Shown here: piece after piece, positions 55,790-64,000 of the stretch
Layout of the letters: every line of letters begins with the position of its first letter
Numbering within the stretch: position 1 is the first letter of the stretch
NCBI RefSeq assembly: GCF_001426505.1
Contig: NZ_LMEV01000017.1
Span: forward strand, 1,064,691 to 1,128,690
DNA: 64,000 nucleotides
Direction: 5' to 3'
Source: Variovorax sp. Root473
Lineage (GTDB): Bacteria > Pseudomonadota > Gammaproteobacteria > Burkholderiales > Burkholderiaceae_C
Translations under genes and position numbers: made by a program
Notes under the pieces: model-generated
Told to the model about the DNA's origin: nothing
What the model saw: the letters and a program-made list of their open reading frames with translations, nothing else
Database searches by the model: none

Positions 55790-57100
55790 CTAGATCAGCC
55801 CCTCGAAGATTATCACGTCGACCTCCTGGCCGGCGTCCACATGGCCCTGGTCGTGGTGCAGCACCACGAGCCCGTTGGCCTCGACCATCGAGCTCAGCAC
55901 GCCCGAGCCCTGGTGCGCCGCCACCTGCACTTCGGGCAGCGCGCCCGGCACCTGCCGGACGAAACCGCGCTGGTATTCGGTGCGGCCCGGCTTCTTGCGG
56001 ATGGCCCCGGCGCTGCGCGCGCGCAACAGCGGCGGCGCAGCTGCGGCCGCGTCGTGGCAGCCCATGAGCCGCAGCAGCGCCGGCCGCACGAAGGCCAGGA
56101 AGGCGACCATCGCCGCCACGGGATTGCCCGGCAAGCCGAACAGCACGACGGGCGAGGCGGCGGCCTCGCGTGGAATCAGCCCTACCGCCAGCGGCCGTCC
56201 GGGCCGCATCGCGACTCGCCAGAAGGCCATGTCGCCGAGCTGCTGCATCACGTCGCGCGTGTGGTCGGCCGCGCCCACGCTCACGCCGCCGCTGGTGACG
56301 ATGGCGTCGGCCTGGCGCGCTGCGCGCTGCAGCGTGGCCGCGAGCGTGGCGGGGTCGTCGTGCACGAGGCCGAGGTCGATCACCTCGCAGCCCAGCCGCG
56401 TGAGCAGGCCGAACAGCGTGTAGCGGTTGCTGTCGTACACGGCGCCTTCGCGCGGCGTGTCGCCCAGGCACAGGATTTCGTCGCCGGTCGAGAAGTACGC
56501 CACGCGCAGCCGCCGCCGCACGGTCACGCGCGCCAGGCCGAGACTGGCGACCATGCCGAGCGCGGCCGGCGACAGGCGTTCGCCGCGCCGCAGCGCCGGC
56601 TGACCCCGCCTCAGGTCTTCGCCGGCGAGGCGGCGGTTGTCGCCTCGGCCGAGCACGCGCGCCGGAAAGCAGACCTGGTCGCCGTCGACCTTGCAGAACT
56701 CCTGTGGGATCACGGTGTCGAGGCCGGCCGGCATCATGGCGCCGGTCATGATGCGCACCGCGTCGCGCGGCCCCAGCGCGCCGCGCCAGGCCGAGCCGGC
56801 CAGTGCCGTGCCTGCCACGCGCAGCGTGAGCGAATGGTCGATCGGTGCGTTGGCCGGCAGCAGCGCGCCGTCGAAGGCGTAGCCGTCCATGGCGGAGTTG
56901 TCGTGCGGCGGCACGCTCACGGGCGAGACGAGGTCGTCGGCCAGCACGCGGCCGAGCGCGTCGCGCAGCGCGAGATCTTCGGACTCGGCCACGGCCAGCG
57001 GCGCGACGAGGCGCGCGAGAAAGGCAGTGACGGTGTCGACGTCGAGATCGCCCGCGTCATAGTCCGCGAGATCGGCGGCAATGGCGGCGATGCGGCTCAT
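55790..57100 (-). CDS. moeA: Molybdopterin molybdotransferase MoeA
   Basis: A 436-residue MoeA. The N-terminal [18 protein letters not shown] is the signature; [28 protein letters not shown] and the MoCF domain ending with [17 protein letters not shown] and [15 protein letters not shown] are present. It inserts molybdate into adenylylated molybdopterin. It overlaps mobA by four bases (ATGA) in a moaA-mobA-moeA cluster. Confidence 0.95.
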   Translation of the reverse strand: MSRIAAIAADLADYDAGDLDVDTVTAFLARLVAPLAVAESEDLALRDALGRVLADDLVSPVSVPPHDNSAMDGYAFDGALLPANAPIDHSLTLRVAGTALAGSAWRGALGPRDAVRIMTGAMMPAGLDTVIPQEFCKVDGDQVCFPARVLGRGDNRRLAGEDLRRGQPALRRGERLSPAALGMVASLGLARVTVRRRLRVAYFSTGDEILCLGDTPREGAVYDSNRYTLFGLLTRLGCEVIDLGLVHDDPATLAATLQRAARQADAIVTSGGVSVGAADHTRDVMQQLGDMAFWRVAMRPGRPLAVGLIPREAAASPVVLFGLPGNPVAAMVAFLAFVRPALLRLMGCHDAAAAAPPLLRARSAGAIRKKPGRTEYQRGFVRQVPGALPEVQVAAHQGSGVLSSMVEANGLVVLHHDQGHVDAGQEVDVIIFEGLI

Positions 57101-57741
57101 GGCTGTTCGAGCGTCAGCAGGTCGGCCAGCGTGTTTGCGTTGAAGAAGGCGTCGGGCGCGTCGCCGGGGCGGTCGAAGGGAACGGTCAGGGCGTTGTGCT
57201 GCGCGGTCCAGGCGCCGACCTTGCGGCCGCCTTCCTCGACAAAGCGGCGCAGGCTGTCGCGCAGTTCGATGTGCAGCAGGCAGAACACCGGCTGGCGACG
57301 CAGCACCGTGCGGCCGTCGGCGTCGGTTTCAGGTGCGGCGGCCATGGCGATGCGCGCGTGGGAGCCGTCGGCGGCGAGGGCCTCGGCCAGCCGCGCCGCC
57401 AGGTCGGGCGGAAAGCGCGGCGTGTCGCAGGGCACGGTGAGCAGCCAGGGCGTGGGGCAGTGTTCGAGTCCGCTCAGCATGCCGGCCAGCGGCCCGGGGT
57501 GGTCGGGCACGCTGTCGGCGAACACGGGCACGCCCAAGGCCTCGTAGGTCGCGAAGTTCCGGTTGGCGTTGATGAGCACACCACCGACCTGCGGCCGCAG
57601 CCGTTGCACCGCGTGCGCGGCGAGCGTCTCGCCCTGCAGCAACTGCAGGCCCTTGTCGACGCCGCCCATGCGGGTGCCGCGCCCGCCGGCGAGCACGAGG
57701 CCCGTGATGTCGGCCGCTGTGATGGCCGGTGCGGTACCCAT
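57097..57741 (-). CDS. mobA: Molybdenum cofactor guanylyltransferase MobA
   Basis: A 214-residue nucleotidyltransferase: [26 protein letters not shown] is the GTP-binding signature, with [16 protein letters not shown] holding the metal aspartate. It attaches GMP to molybdopterin to make MGD. The start ATG (MGTAPAIT) is 11 bp from the moaA stop. It overlaps moeA. Confidence 0.94.
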   Translation of the reverse strand: MGTAPAITAADITGLVLAGGRGTRMGGVDKGLQLLQGETLAAHAVQRLRPQVGGVLINANRNFATYEALGVPVFADSVPDHPGPLAGMLSGLEHCPTPWLLTVPCDTPRFPPDLAARLAEALAADGSHARIAMAAAPETDADGRTVLRRQPVFCLLHIELRDSLRRFVEEGGRKVGAWTAQHNALTVPFDRPGDAPDAFFNANTLADLLTLEQP

Positions 57742-57752
57742 GGCTGGCGGCC

Positions 57753-58895
57753 TCATCCGCCGATGTAGCTCATCTCGACGCGGCGAGGGGCCGTCGCGTC
57801 GGGGGCGCTGTCGTCGGGGCCGCGCAGCGCGCGCAGCTCGGAGTAGCGGTCGGCGCGGCCCTGCCAGATGTGGCCGATGGCGGAGGCGATGTCGCCGTCG
57901 CTCGCGCCGTCGCGCAGCATCGGTCGCAGGTCGTGGCCCTGGCTGGCGAACAGGCACAGGTAGAGCTTGCCCTCGGTCGACAGGCGTGCGCGGCTGCAGT
58001 CGTGGCAGAAGGCCTGGGTCACGCTGCTGATCACGCCGATTTCGCCGCCGCCGTCGGCGTAGGCCCAGCGCTGGGCGGTTTCGCCGGGCGTGGTGGCTTC
58101 GAGCGGCACGAGCGGAAACTCCGCCGCGATGCGCGCGACGACTTCGGCCGAAGGCAGCACCTCGTCCATGCGCCAGCCGTTGGTGGCGCCCACGTCCATG
58201 TACTCGATGAAGCGCAGCACGACCTTGCCGCCGTGGTGTTCGCGGAAGTAGCGCGCCATCGGCAAGATTTCTTGCTCGTTGGTGCCGCGCTTGACGACCA
58301 TGTTGACCTTGATCGGGCCCAGGCCCGCTGCAATGGCAGCGTCGATGCCGGCCAGCACGTCGGCCACCGGAAAGTCGACGTCGTTCATGTGGCGGAACAC
58401 GGCGTCGTCCAGGCTGTCCAGGCTCACGGTCACGCGCTGCAGGCCGGCGGCCTGGAGCCCGGCGGCCTTGCGCTTCAGCAGCGAGCCGTTGGTGGTGAGG
58501 GTGAGTTCGAGCGGGTCGCCGTCGGGCGTGCGCAGCTCGGCGAGTTGGGCGATGAGCCCTTCGATGTGCTTGCGCAGCAGCGGCTCGCCGCCGGTGAGGC
58601 GGATCTTGCGCACGCCGTGCGAGGCGAAGAGGCGCGCCAGGCGCGTGATTTCCTCGAAGCTCAGCAGGGCGCTGTGCGGCAGGTACTGGTAGTCCTTGTC
58701 GAACACATCCTTCGGCATGCAGTAGCTGCAGCGGAAGTTGCAGCGGTCGGTCACGCTGATGCGCAGGTCGGTCAGCGGGCGGCCCAGCCGGTCGGCCAGC
58801 AGCCCGGTGGCGGGCACGGCGACGTCAGGCGCGGCCACGACGGCGTGGCCCGCGGGGACGATCGGAATGACGGTGCTGCTGCTGCTGTTCTTCAT
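57753..58895 (-). CDS. moaA: GTP 3',8-cyclase MoaA
   Basis: A 380-residue radical SAM enzyme. N-terminal cluster ligands are C52, C56 and C59 (CNFRCSYC); the C-terminal cluster [10 protein letters not shown]...LCLF and the final GG (SYIGG), needed for activity in known MoaA, are present. It starts molybdopterin synthesis from GTP. I used the ATG at 58895; the residues before RISVTDRC form a longer N-terminal tail than in E. coli. A TTG at 58919 would add eight more. Confidence 0.95.
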   Translation of the reverse strand: MKNSSSSTVIPIVPAGHAVVAAPDVAVPATGLLADRLGRPLTDLRISVTDRCNFRCSYCMPKDVFDKDYQYLPHSALLSFEEITRLARLFASHGVRKIRLTGGEPLLRKHIEGLIAQLAELRTPDGDPLELTLTTNGSLLKRKAAGLQAAGLQRVTVSLDSLDDAVFRHMNDVDFPVADVLAGIDAAIAAGLGPIKVNMVVKRGTNEQEILPMARYFREHHGGKVVLRFIEYMDVGATNGWRMDEVLPSAEVVARIAAEFPLVPLEATTPGETAQRWAYADGGGEIGVISSVTQAFCHDCSRARLSTEGKLYLCLFASQGHDLRPMLRDGASDGDIASAIGHIWQGRADRYSELRALRGPDDSAPDATAPRRVEMSYIGG

Positions 58896-58944
58896 GGGGC
58901 GGTGCCGATTTTGCGCCAAGGCCCGCGGTTGCGTGCCATGCGGG

Positions 58945-60234
58945 CTACTTCAGCACCGCCGCATAGACCATGTTGCGCGCAAGGCTTCGGTAGTGGGTGC
59001 GGTACTTGGGCGACTGCAGCATGAGCACGACGAACATCTCGTTCTTCGGATCGACCCACATGTAGGTGCCGCCCGCGCCGCCCCAGTTGTACTCGCCGCC
59101 GCCGGATGGGTAGGGCGCTTCGCCGTCGTTGCGGCGCACCGCGAAGCCCAGGCCGAAACCATAGCCCGGACCGGGCAGGTAGAGCGGGCCGGCCGCGATG
59201 CCGGCACCGGCGTTCGAGTGGTCGCTCGTCATCAGCGCCAGCGTGCGCGGGCCGAGGTAGCGCGTGCCGTCGAGCGTGCCGCCGTTGAGCAGCATCTGCA
59301 GGAAACGCGCGTAGTCGGACGCGGTCGAAACCAGCCCGCCGCCGCCCGACTCGAGCTTGCGCGCGATGCGCGGATCGTTCAGGTCGGCGCCCACGCCGAA
59401 GCTGCGGTCGTTCGGCAGCGGCTCGGCAATGCGCGGCTGACGCGCCGGCTCGGACACGTAGTACGTGGTGTCCTTCATGCCCAGCGGGTCGAACAGACGC
59501 GTCTTTTCGAACTGGTACAGCGACTGGCCCGACACCACCTCGACCACGCGGCCCAGGATGTCGGTCGAATAGCTGTAGTCCCAGGTCGTGCCGGGCTGGT
59601 AGGCCAGCGGCAGCTTGGCCAGGCGCTGCGAGAACTCGGCGTTGGTCGGATCGCCGTCCGCGAGGTTGGCGGCGTTGTAGGCCTGCTTGACCAGCCCCGG
59701 GCCGAAGAAGCCGTAGGTCAGGCCCGAGGTGTGGCGCATGAGGTCCTGCACGGTGATCGGACGGCGCGCGGGCACGGTCTCGAGCACGGGCTTGCCGTCG
59801 GCGCCGGGCTTCTCGATGCCGACCGTCATGCGGGCGTACTCGGGCAGGTACATCGCGACCGGGTCGTCCAGCTTCAGGCGGCCGTCTTCCACCAGCATCA
59901 TCGCGGCGACCGTGGTGATGGGCTTGCTCATCGAGTAGATGCGGAAGATGCCGTCACGCGGCATCGGGGTGCCGGCGGCCGCGTCGAGCTTGCCGACCGG
60001 CTCGAACCACGCGACCTTGCCCTGGCGCGCGACCAGCAGCACCGCGCCGGGGATCTTGCCGGCCGCCACGTCGGCCTTGAGCACGTCGGTGAGTTTCTGC
60101 AGGCGTTCGGTCGACAGACCCACCGACTCGGGCCGGGCGGTGGGCAGCAACTGGGCGGTGGCGAGCAGCGGCAGGGCGAGGCTCAGGCCGAGCACAGCCG
60201 TGCGCATCAGGGCGCGGCGCTTCAGGAAAGTCAT
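58945..60234 (-). CDS. Serine hydrolase, class C beta-lactamase-like
   Basis: A 429-residue exported protein with signal peptide [27 protein letters not shown]. The catalytic SxxK is SMSK ([14 protein letters not shown]) and the tyrosine motif is YSYS ([19 protein letters not shown]). A KTG-type motif is replaced by a Gly-rich [10 protein letters not shown]. This fits EstB/6-aminohexanoate-dimer-hydrolase-like esterases rather than true beta-lactamases. Substrate unknown. It is divergent from the ZIP transporter gene. Confidence 0.88.
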   Translation of the reverse strand: MTFLKRRALMRTAVLGLSLALPLLATAQLLPTARPESVGLSTERLQKLTDVLKADVAAGKIPGAVLLVARQGKVAWFEPVGKLDAAAGTPMPRDGIFRIYSMSKPITTVAAMMLVEDGRLKLDDPVAMYLPEYARMTVGIEKPGADGKPVLETVPARRPITVQDLMRHTSGLTYGFFGPGLVKQAYNAANLADGDPTNAEFSQRLAKLPLAYQPGTTWDYSYSTDILGRVVEVVSGQSLYQFEKTRLFDPLGMKDTTYYVSEPARQPRIAEPLPNDRSFGVGADLNDPRIARKLESGGGGLVSTASDYARFLQMLLNGGTLDGTRYLGPRTLALMTSDHSNAGAGIAAGPLYLPGPGYGFGLGFAVRRNDGEAPYPSGGGEYNWGGAGGTYMWVDPKNEMFVVLMLQSPKYRTHYRSLARNMVYAAVLK

Positions 60235-60376
60235 GCGTGTTGTCTCCGTCGGGGGTGGATGGATGGAACCGGCAGGACGGTCTTGACGCCGTCCGCTCGA
60301 ACCGGTCGCGGGGCAGTGTATCGGCGGAACTGTACGGAGGGGTTGGCAGATTGGCGTTATCTATCAGCCCGATGTC

Positions 60377-60406
60377 TTGACGCAGACAATGAGAATTACT
60401 ATCATT
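60377..60406 (+). promoter_or_regulatory. Promoter with overlapping Fur-box-like palindrome
   Basis: TTGACG (60377-60382), a 17-bp spacer and TATCAT (60400-60405) form a good sigma-70 promoter. The 19-bp AATGAGAATTACTATCATT (60388-60406) covers the spacer and -10; its core TGAGAAT-T-ACTATCA is a 7-1-7 inverted repeat matching the Fur consensus TGATAAT at 6 of 7 in each arm. It points to the ZIP gene, 107 bp away. Confidence 0.7.
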
Positions 60407-60512
60407 TGAGCGCCTGAGTACGCAGCACAAACACCGTGGTGAACCGGTGCCGAGGTGGCCCGCCGCCATGCCGCCGCGACCGCCGGCCGATGATTCGACA
60501 AGGAGCCCGCCC

Positions 60513-61436
60513 ATGAACGACCCGCAGCAAGGCACGACGGCGACGCAACCGTCGCCGAAGTCGCCGCACCCGGTGCGCGAGTGGGTCGGCTTTGCCATCG
60601 TCGCGGCCGGTGCGCTGGCGCTGGCGTCGCAGTTCTGGTCCTTCGTGCGCGCTGACCCGCTGGTGTGGAACGCGCTGCGCGGCGGCTCGGTGGCGGCGCT
60701 GGCGACCGCGCTGGGCACGCTGCCGGTGCTGTTCTCGCAGAAGCTGCCCGACCGGCTGCAGGACACGCTGTTCGGCTTCGGCGCCGGCGTGATGCTCGCG
60801 GCCTGCGCCTTCTCGCTGATCATTCCCGGGCTGGACGCCGCCAAGTCGACGGGCGTCTTCGGCGGTGGCGCCTGGGCGGCAGGTGGCGTGATCGGCGCGG
60901 CCATCCTGCTCGGCGGCCTGGTGCTCATGACCATGGACCGCGTGCTGCCGCACGAGCATTTCATCAAGGGCCGCGAAGGGCAGAGCGGGCGGCAGCTGCG
61001 CCGCACCTGGCTCTTCGTGTTCGCGATCGCGCTGCACAACGTGCCCGAGGGCCTGGCCATCGGCGTCGGCTACGCAGCCAGCAACGGCGTGCGCGCCGAT
61101 GCGCTTGCCACCGGCATTGCCATCCAGGACGTGCCCGAAGGTCTGGTGGTGGCCGTGGCGCTGCTGGCGGCCGGCTACAGCCGCCTGTTCGCGGTGCTGA
61201 TCGGCATGGCGTCAGGGCTGGTGGAGCCGCTCGGTGCCGTGCTCGGCGCGGCGGTGGTCGGGCATTCGGCGATGCTGCTGCCGTGGGGGCTGGGCTTTGC
61301 GGCAGGTGCGATGCTGTTCGTGATCAGCCACGAGATCATTCCCGAATCGCACCGCAAGGGGCACGAAACCTATGCGACCAGCGGGCTGATGATCGGCTTC
61401 GTGCTGATGATGCTGCTGGACACCGCGCTGGGCTGA
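60513..61436 (+). CDS. ZIP-family metal transporter
   Basis: A 307-residue membrane protein with eight predicted helices. The ZIP metal site is clear: helix IV ALHNVPEGLAIGVGYA and helix V AIQDVPEGLVVAVALLAAGYS; a histidine-containing loop (DRVLPHEHFIKGREGQ) precedes them and ISHEIIPESHRKGHE follows. It moves divalent metals (zinc, iron or manganese) into the cytoplasm. The ATG has an AAGGAG. The Fur-type promoter suggests ferrous iron or iron-linked control. Confidence 0.93.
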   Translation: MNDPQQGTTATQPSPKSPHPVREWVGFAIVAAGALALASQFWSFVRADPLVWNALRGGSVAALATALGTLPVLFSQKLPDRLQDTLFGFGAGVMLAACAFSLIIPGLDAAKSTGVFGGGAWAAGGVIGAAILLGGLVLMTMDRVLPHEHFIKGREGQSGRQLRRTWLFVFAIALHNVPEGLAIGVGYAASNGVRADALATGIAIQDVPEGLVVAVALLAAGYSRLFAVLIGMASGLVEPLGAVLGAAVVGHSAMLLPWGLGFAAGAMLFVISHEIIPESHRKGHETYATSGLMIGFVLMMLLDTALG

Positions 61437-61460
61437 CGCCCGGGCGCGGCGTCGTCAGCC

Positions 61461-62894
61461 TCAGCCGTGCTTGATGGCGACGGTCTTCAAGGTCGTGAAA
61501 CCGTACAGCGCCTCGAAGCCCTTTTCGCGCCCGTAGCCCGACGACTTCACGCCGCCGAACGGCAGCTCGACACCGCCGCCCGCACCGTAGTTGTTGATGA
61601 ACACCTGGCCGCTTTTCACGCGCTTGGCCATGCGGAACTGGCGCGCGCCGTCGGCCGTCCAGACGCCGGCCACGAGGCCGAACTGGGTGGCGTTGGCCAG
61701 GGCCACGGCTTCGTCCTCGTCGGCGAACTGCATCGCGGCGAGCACGGGCCCGAACACTTCTTCCTGCGCGAGGCGATGGCCCACGGGCACGTCGCGCAGC
61801 AGGGTCGGGGCTTGGTAGAAGCCGGTCTCGGGCGCTTCCTCGACCACCACGCCCTGCGCCACCATCGGGATGCCGGCGTGCTGCGCGTCGCTCAGAAAAT
61901 CCCACACGCGCTGCTGCTGCGTCTGGCGGATCAGCGGGCCGACGTCGAGGTCCATCGCGGCGGGGCCGACGCGCAGGGCTTCGAAGGCGTGGCCCAGGCG
62001 CTCGAGCAGGGGCTCGTAGATGTCGCGCTGGATCAGCACGCGCGAGCCTGCCGAGCAGGTCTGGCCGGCGTTCTGCACGATGGCGTTGATGATCACGGGA
62101 ATGGCCGCGTCCAGGTCAGCATCCGCAAAGATGATCTGCGGGCTCTTGCCACCGAGTTCGAGCGTGACCGGGCAATGCCGCTCGGCCGCCACCTGCTGGA
62201 TCAGCGTGCCGATCTTCGGGCTGCCGGTGAAGCTGATGTGGTCGATGCCTTCGTGGCGCGCGAGTGCGTCGCCGACTTCATGGCCGTAGCCCGTCACGAT
62301 GTTGAGCGCGCCGGCCGGAAAGCCGACCTCGGCCGCCAGCTGCGCCACGCGGATCAGCGACAGGCACGCGTCTTCGGCCGGCTTCACCACGCACACGTTG
62401 CCGGCCGCCAGCGCGCCGCCTACGCTGCGCCCGAAGATCTGCATCGGGTAGTTCCACGGAATGACGTGGCCAGTGACGCCGTGCGGCTCGCGCCAGGTGA
62501 AGACGCTGTAGCCGTCTTGATACGGAATGGTCTCGCCGTGCAGCTTGTCGCACGCGCCGGCATAGAACTCGAAATAACGCACCAGCGCCACGGCGTCGGC
62601 ACGGGCCTGCTTCACGGGCTTGCCGCAGTCGCGCTGCTCGATGAGCGCGAGCTCGTCGACATGCGCGGCGATCTTTTGCGAGAGCTTGAAGAGCAGGCGG
62701 CCGCGGTCGGCGGCGCTGACCTTGTGCCACACGCCCTCGAAGCAATCGCGCGCAGCGCGCACGGCGGCGTCGATGTCGGCGGCGTTGCTGCGCTGGATTT
62801 CGTCGAAGGGCTGGCCGTCCGACGGGTCGATGACGGGGAGGGTGCGGCCGGAGGCGGAAGGAACGTCCGCGTTGGCAATGTAGTTGAGTTGCAT
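61461..62894 (-). CDS. Aldehyde dehydrogenase family protein
   Basis: A 477-residue aldehyde dehydrogenase. VIPWNYPMQIFGRSVGGALAAGN binds NAD(P); FTGSPKIG, the general base in VTLELGGKSPQ and the nucleophile C in NAGQTCSAGSRVL are intact; the end PFGGVKSSGYGREKG is typical. It resembles betaine- or hydroxymuconic-semialdehyde-type enzymes. Substrate unknown. It stands alone between convergent and tandem neighbours. Confidence 0.92.
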   Translation of the reverse strand: MQLNYIANADVPSASGRTLPVIDPSDGQPFDEIQRSNAADIDAAVRAARDCFEGVWHKVSAADRGRLLFKLSQKIAAHVDELALIEQRDCGKPVKQARADAVALVRYFEFYAGACDKLHGETIPYQDGYSVFTWREPHGVTGHVIPWNYPMQIFGRSVGGALAAGNVCVVKPAEDACLSLIRVAQLAAEVGFPAGALNIVTGYGHEVGDALARHEGIDHISFTGSPKIGTLIQQVAAERHCPVTLELGGKSPQIIFADADLDAAIPVIINAIVQNAGQTCSAGSRVLIQRDIYEPLLERLGHAFEALRVGPAAMDLDVGPLIRQTQQQRVWDFLSDAQHAGIPMVAQGVVVEEAPETGFYQAPTLLRDVPVGHRLAQEEVFGPVLAAMQFADEDEAVALANATQFGLVAGVWTADGARQFRMAKRVKSGQVFINNYGAGGGVELPFGGVKSSGYGREKGFEALYGFTTLKTVAIKHG

Positions 62895-62949
62895 GGGGCG
62901 AGATTTTGCGCGAAGCCCGCCCCGCGCGTGGCGCCCCGGCCGCCCCGCC

Positions 62950-63504
62950 TTACTTCGCTGCGGTGGCTTTGGGCAGCGCGCGCACGGCGTTCAGCATGCG
63001 CTCGACGTGCTTGTCGGGGTTGAGGTTCTGGTAGTAATAGGCGACCTTGCCGTCGGTCGCGATCACGTACGACAGTCGGTTGGCGAAGTCGGGCCGTGTC
63101 TGCATCAGCGCGTCGAAGCCCTGGATCACGGTCTTGCCCTGGTCGGACGCCACCGGAAAGCGGCTCTGGCACGACTTGACCGAAAACTTGGAGAGCGTGT
63201 CGATGTCGTCGGCCGAAACGCCGATCACCGTGGCCCCGAGCGCGGCGAACTTGTCGATGGCTTCGGCGAAGGCATGGGCCTCGATGGAGCAATCGTTCGA
63301 GTCGGCTGCCGGAAAGAAATACAGCACCACCGGCCCCTTGGCCAGCGCCTCGGCCAGCGAGTAGCGGAAGGTCTTGCCGCCGAGCGCGGCCGTGGCCGTG
63401 AACTTGGGCGCGGGATCGCCGATATCGAGTGCGGCGTGGGAGGGTACCCCGGCGGCGAGGGCCGCGGCCCATAAAGCGGTGCGCAGAAGGAGCGATCGGG
63501 CCAT
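62950..63504 (-). CDS. Exported BCP-like peroxiredoxin
   Basis: A 184-residue peroxiredoxin with a signal peptide (MARSLLLRTALWAAALAAGVPSHA). The peroxidatic cysteine is in AADSNDCSIEAHAFAE and a second cysteine lies in KSCQSRF; VVLYFFP and DGKVAYYYQN complete the AhpC/TSA fold. Most BCP-type enzymes are cytoplasmic, so export suggests peroxide removal in the periplasm. It lies 55 bp upstream of the aldehyde dehydrogenase on the same strand. Confidence 0.88.
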   Translation of the reverse strand: MARSLLLRTALWAAALAAGVPSHAALDIGDPAPKFTATAALGGKTFRYSLAEALAKGPVVLYFFPAADSNDCSIEAHAFAEAIDKFAALGATVIGVSADDIDTLSKFSVKSCQSRFPVASDQGKTVIQGFDALMQTRPDFANRLSYVIATDGKVAYYYQNLNPDKHVERMLNAVRALPKATAAK

Positions 63505-63636
63505 GATGTAACTCCGAAGCGAAGTGAACCGAATTCTAGGCCGGTACCCTGCGGAAAGGGTTCGCGTTGAAACCGTTGCGGGCGCGGCGGCGTACATCCG
63601 GTCAATGGCAGCGACAACGACAAGAGGAATCCGATC

Positions 63637-64000
63637 ATGAATGCCTGGGCCCGGTCTTTCCTGCGCACGGTGCTGGCTGGCGTACTGCTGGCCCTGCTCG
63701 GCGCATGCGGCTCGCTGCCGCCGGCGCGCGAACGCCCGGCCGAACACGCGGCCGCCGCCGACCCGGGCACCGCGCTCGCGAAGATCGTCGCGGCCTCCAC
63801 GCCGCCCGGCGAGCATTCGGGCTTTCGGCTGATGCCGCTGGGCGTGTACTCGCTCGACGCGCGCCTGCAGCTCGCGCAGCGCGCCGAGCGCTCGCTGGTG
63901 GTGCAGTACTACCAGCTCGAGAACGACGCCACCGGCCGGCTGCTGCTGCGCACGCTGCGCGAGGCGGCCGCGCGTGGCGTGAAGGTGCGGGTGCTGGTGG
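63637..64000 (+). CDS. Phospholipase-D family lipoprotein (cut by window end)
   Basis: Only the first 121 residues are inside the window; the frame is open to the edge. A lipoprotein signal (VLLALLGAC, cysteine at residue 24) is followed by GFRLMPLGVYSLDARLQLAQRAERSLVVQYYQLENDATGRLLLRTLREAAARGVKVRVLV, the typical N-terminus of PLD/ClsC-type cardiolipin synthase-like proteins. The HKD motif would lie beyond the edge. The ATG has an AGAGGA nearby. Confidence 0.85.
   Translation, partial: MNAWARSFLRTVLAGVLLALLGACGSLPPARERPAEHAAAADPGTALAKIVAASTPPGEHSGFRLMPLGVYSLDARLQLAQRAERSLVVQYYQLENDATGRLLLRTLREAAARGVKVRVLV

Overview
The window is chromosomal DNA of a high-GC betaproteobacterium, most likely a Comamonadaceae member close to Variovorax. 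This is inferred from codon usage, gene repertoire (DUF1294/cold-shock fusion, type-B L31, YfcG-like GST, short AddAB-like pair, DnaX/YbaB/RecR block) and protein resemblance; no database search was possible. There is no prophage, plasmid, integron or CRISPR array. Genes are densely packed, often with ATGA overlaps. The only mobile-element trace is a short IS3-like remnant beside a tRNA.

Layout. 0-5 kb: a cold-shock/DUF1294 protein, a DMT exporter, a secreted unknown and a phytase-like lipoprotein. 5-13 kb: acyl-CoA type enzymes (class III CoA-transferase, DECR-like SDR, crotonase, SfnB/DszC-like flavin enzyme), a GST, a DUF488 protein and a Tat-exported PhoX. 13-16 kb: small poorly known genes, including a 133-aa gene preceded by a perfect LexA box, then tRNA-Arg(TCT) and tRNA-Pro(TGG). 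16-18.8 kb: YfcG-like GST, a UBP-type zinc finger, and a cyclic-nucleotide-binding/thioredoxin-reductase-like flavoprotein that lacks the CxxC of true thioredoxin reductases.

18.8-31.2 kb is a phosphate-starvation block: olsB-like acyltransferase, ppk1, sixA, ppx (opposite strand), pstS-pstC-pstA-pstB-phoU-phoB-phoR. Four Pho-box-like sites (7-bp CTGTCAT-type repeats separated by 4 bp) lie before olsB, ppk1, ppx and pstS; the last two are divergent in one intergenic region. The block joins phosphate uptake, signalling, polyphosphate synthesis and breakdown, and probably ornithine-lipid replacement of phospholipids.

31-49 kb: MATE exporter, GT-C-like membrane protein, rpmE2, a Gfo/Idh/MocA oxidoreductase, rho, trxA, an AddB/AddA-type recombination nuclease pair, a BaiN/TIGR03862-type flavoprotein, a GNAT, the SRP RNA gene (ffs), dnaX with a nine-A slippage site, ybaB and recR. 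49-52 kb: MAPEG protein and an NMT1/SsuA-type ABC importer. 52-60 kb: MltD-like transglycosylase, gloB, a methyltransferase, rnhA, then moeA-mobA-moaA and a serine hydrolase. 60-64 kb: a ZIP metal transporter behind a promoter that overlaps a Fur-box-like palindrome, an aldehyde dehydrogenase, an exported peroxiredoxin, and the start of a phospholipase-D family lipoprotein cut by the window edge.

The points most worth following up are the LexA-controlled unknown gene, the four-site Pho regulon with its ppk1-sixA pairing, the dnaX slippage site, the overlapping divergent start codons of gloB and the methyltransferase, the Fur-type ZIP promoter, and the cysteine-less sensor flavoprotein with its zinc-finger partner.
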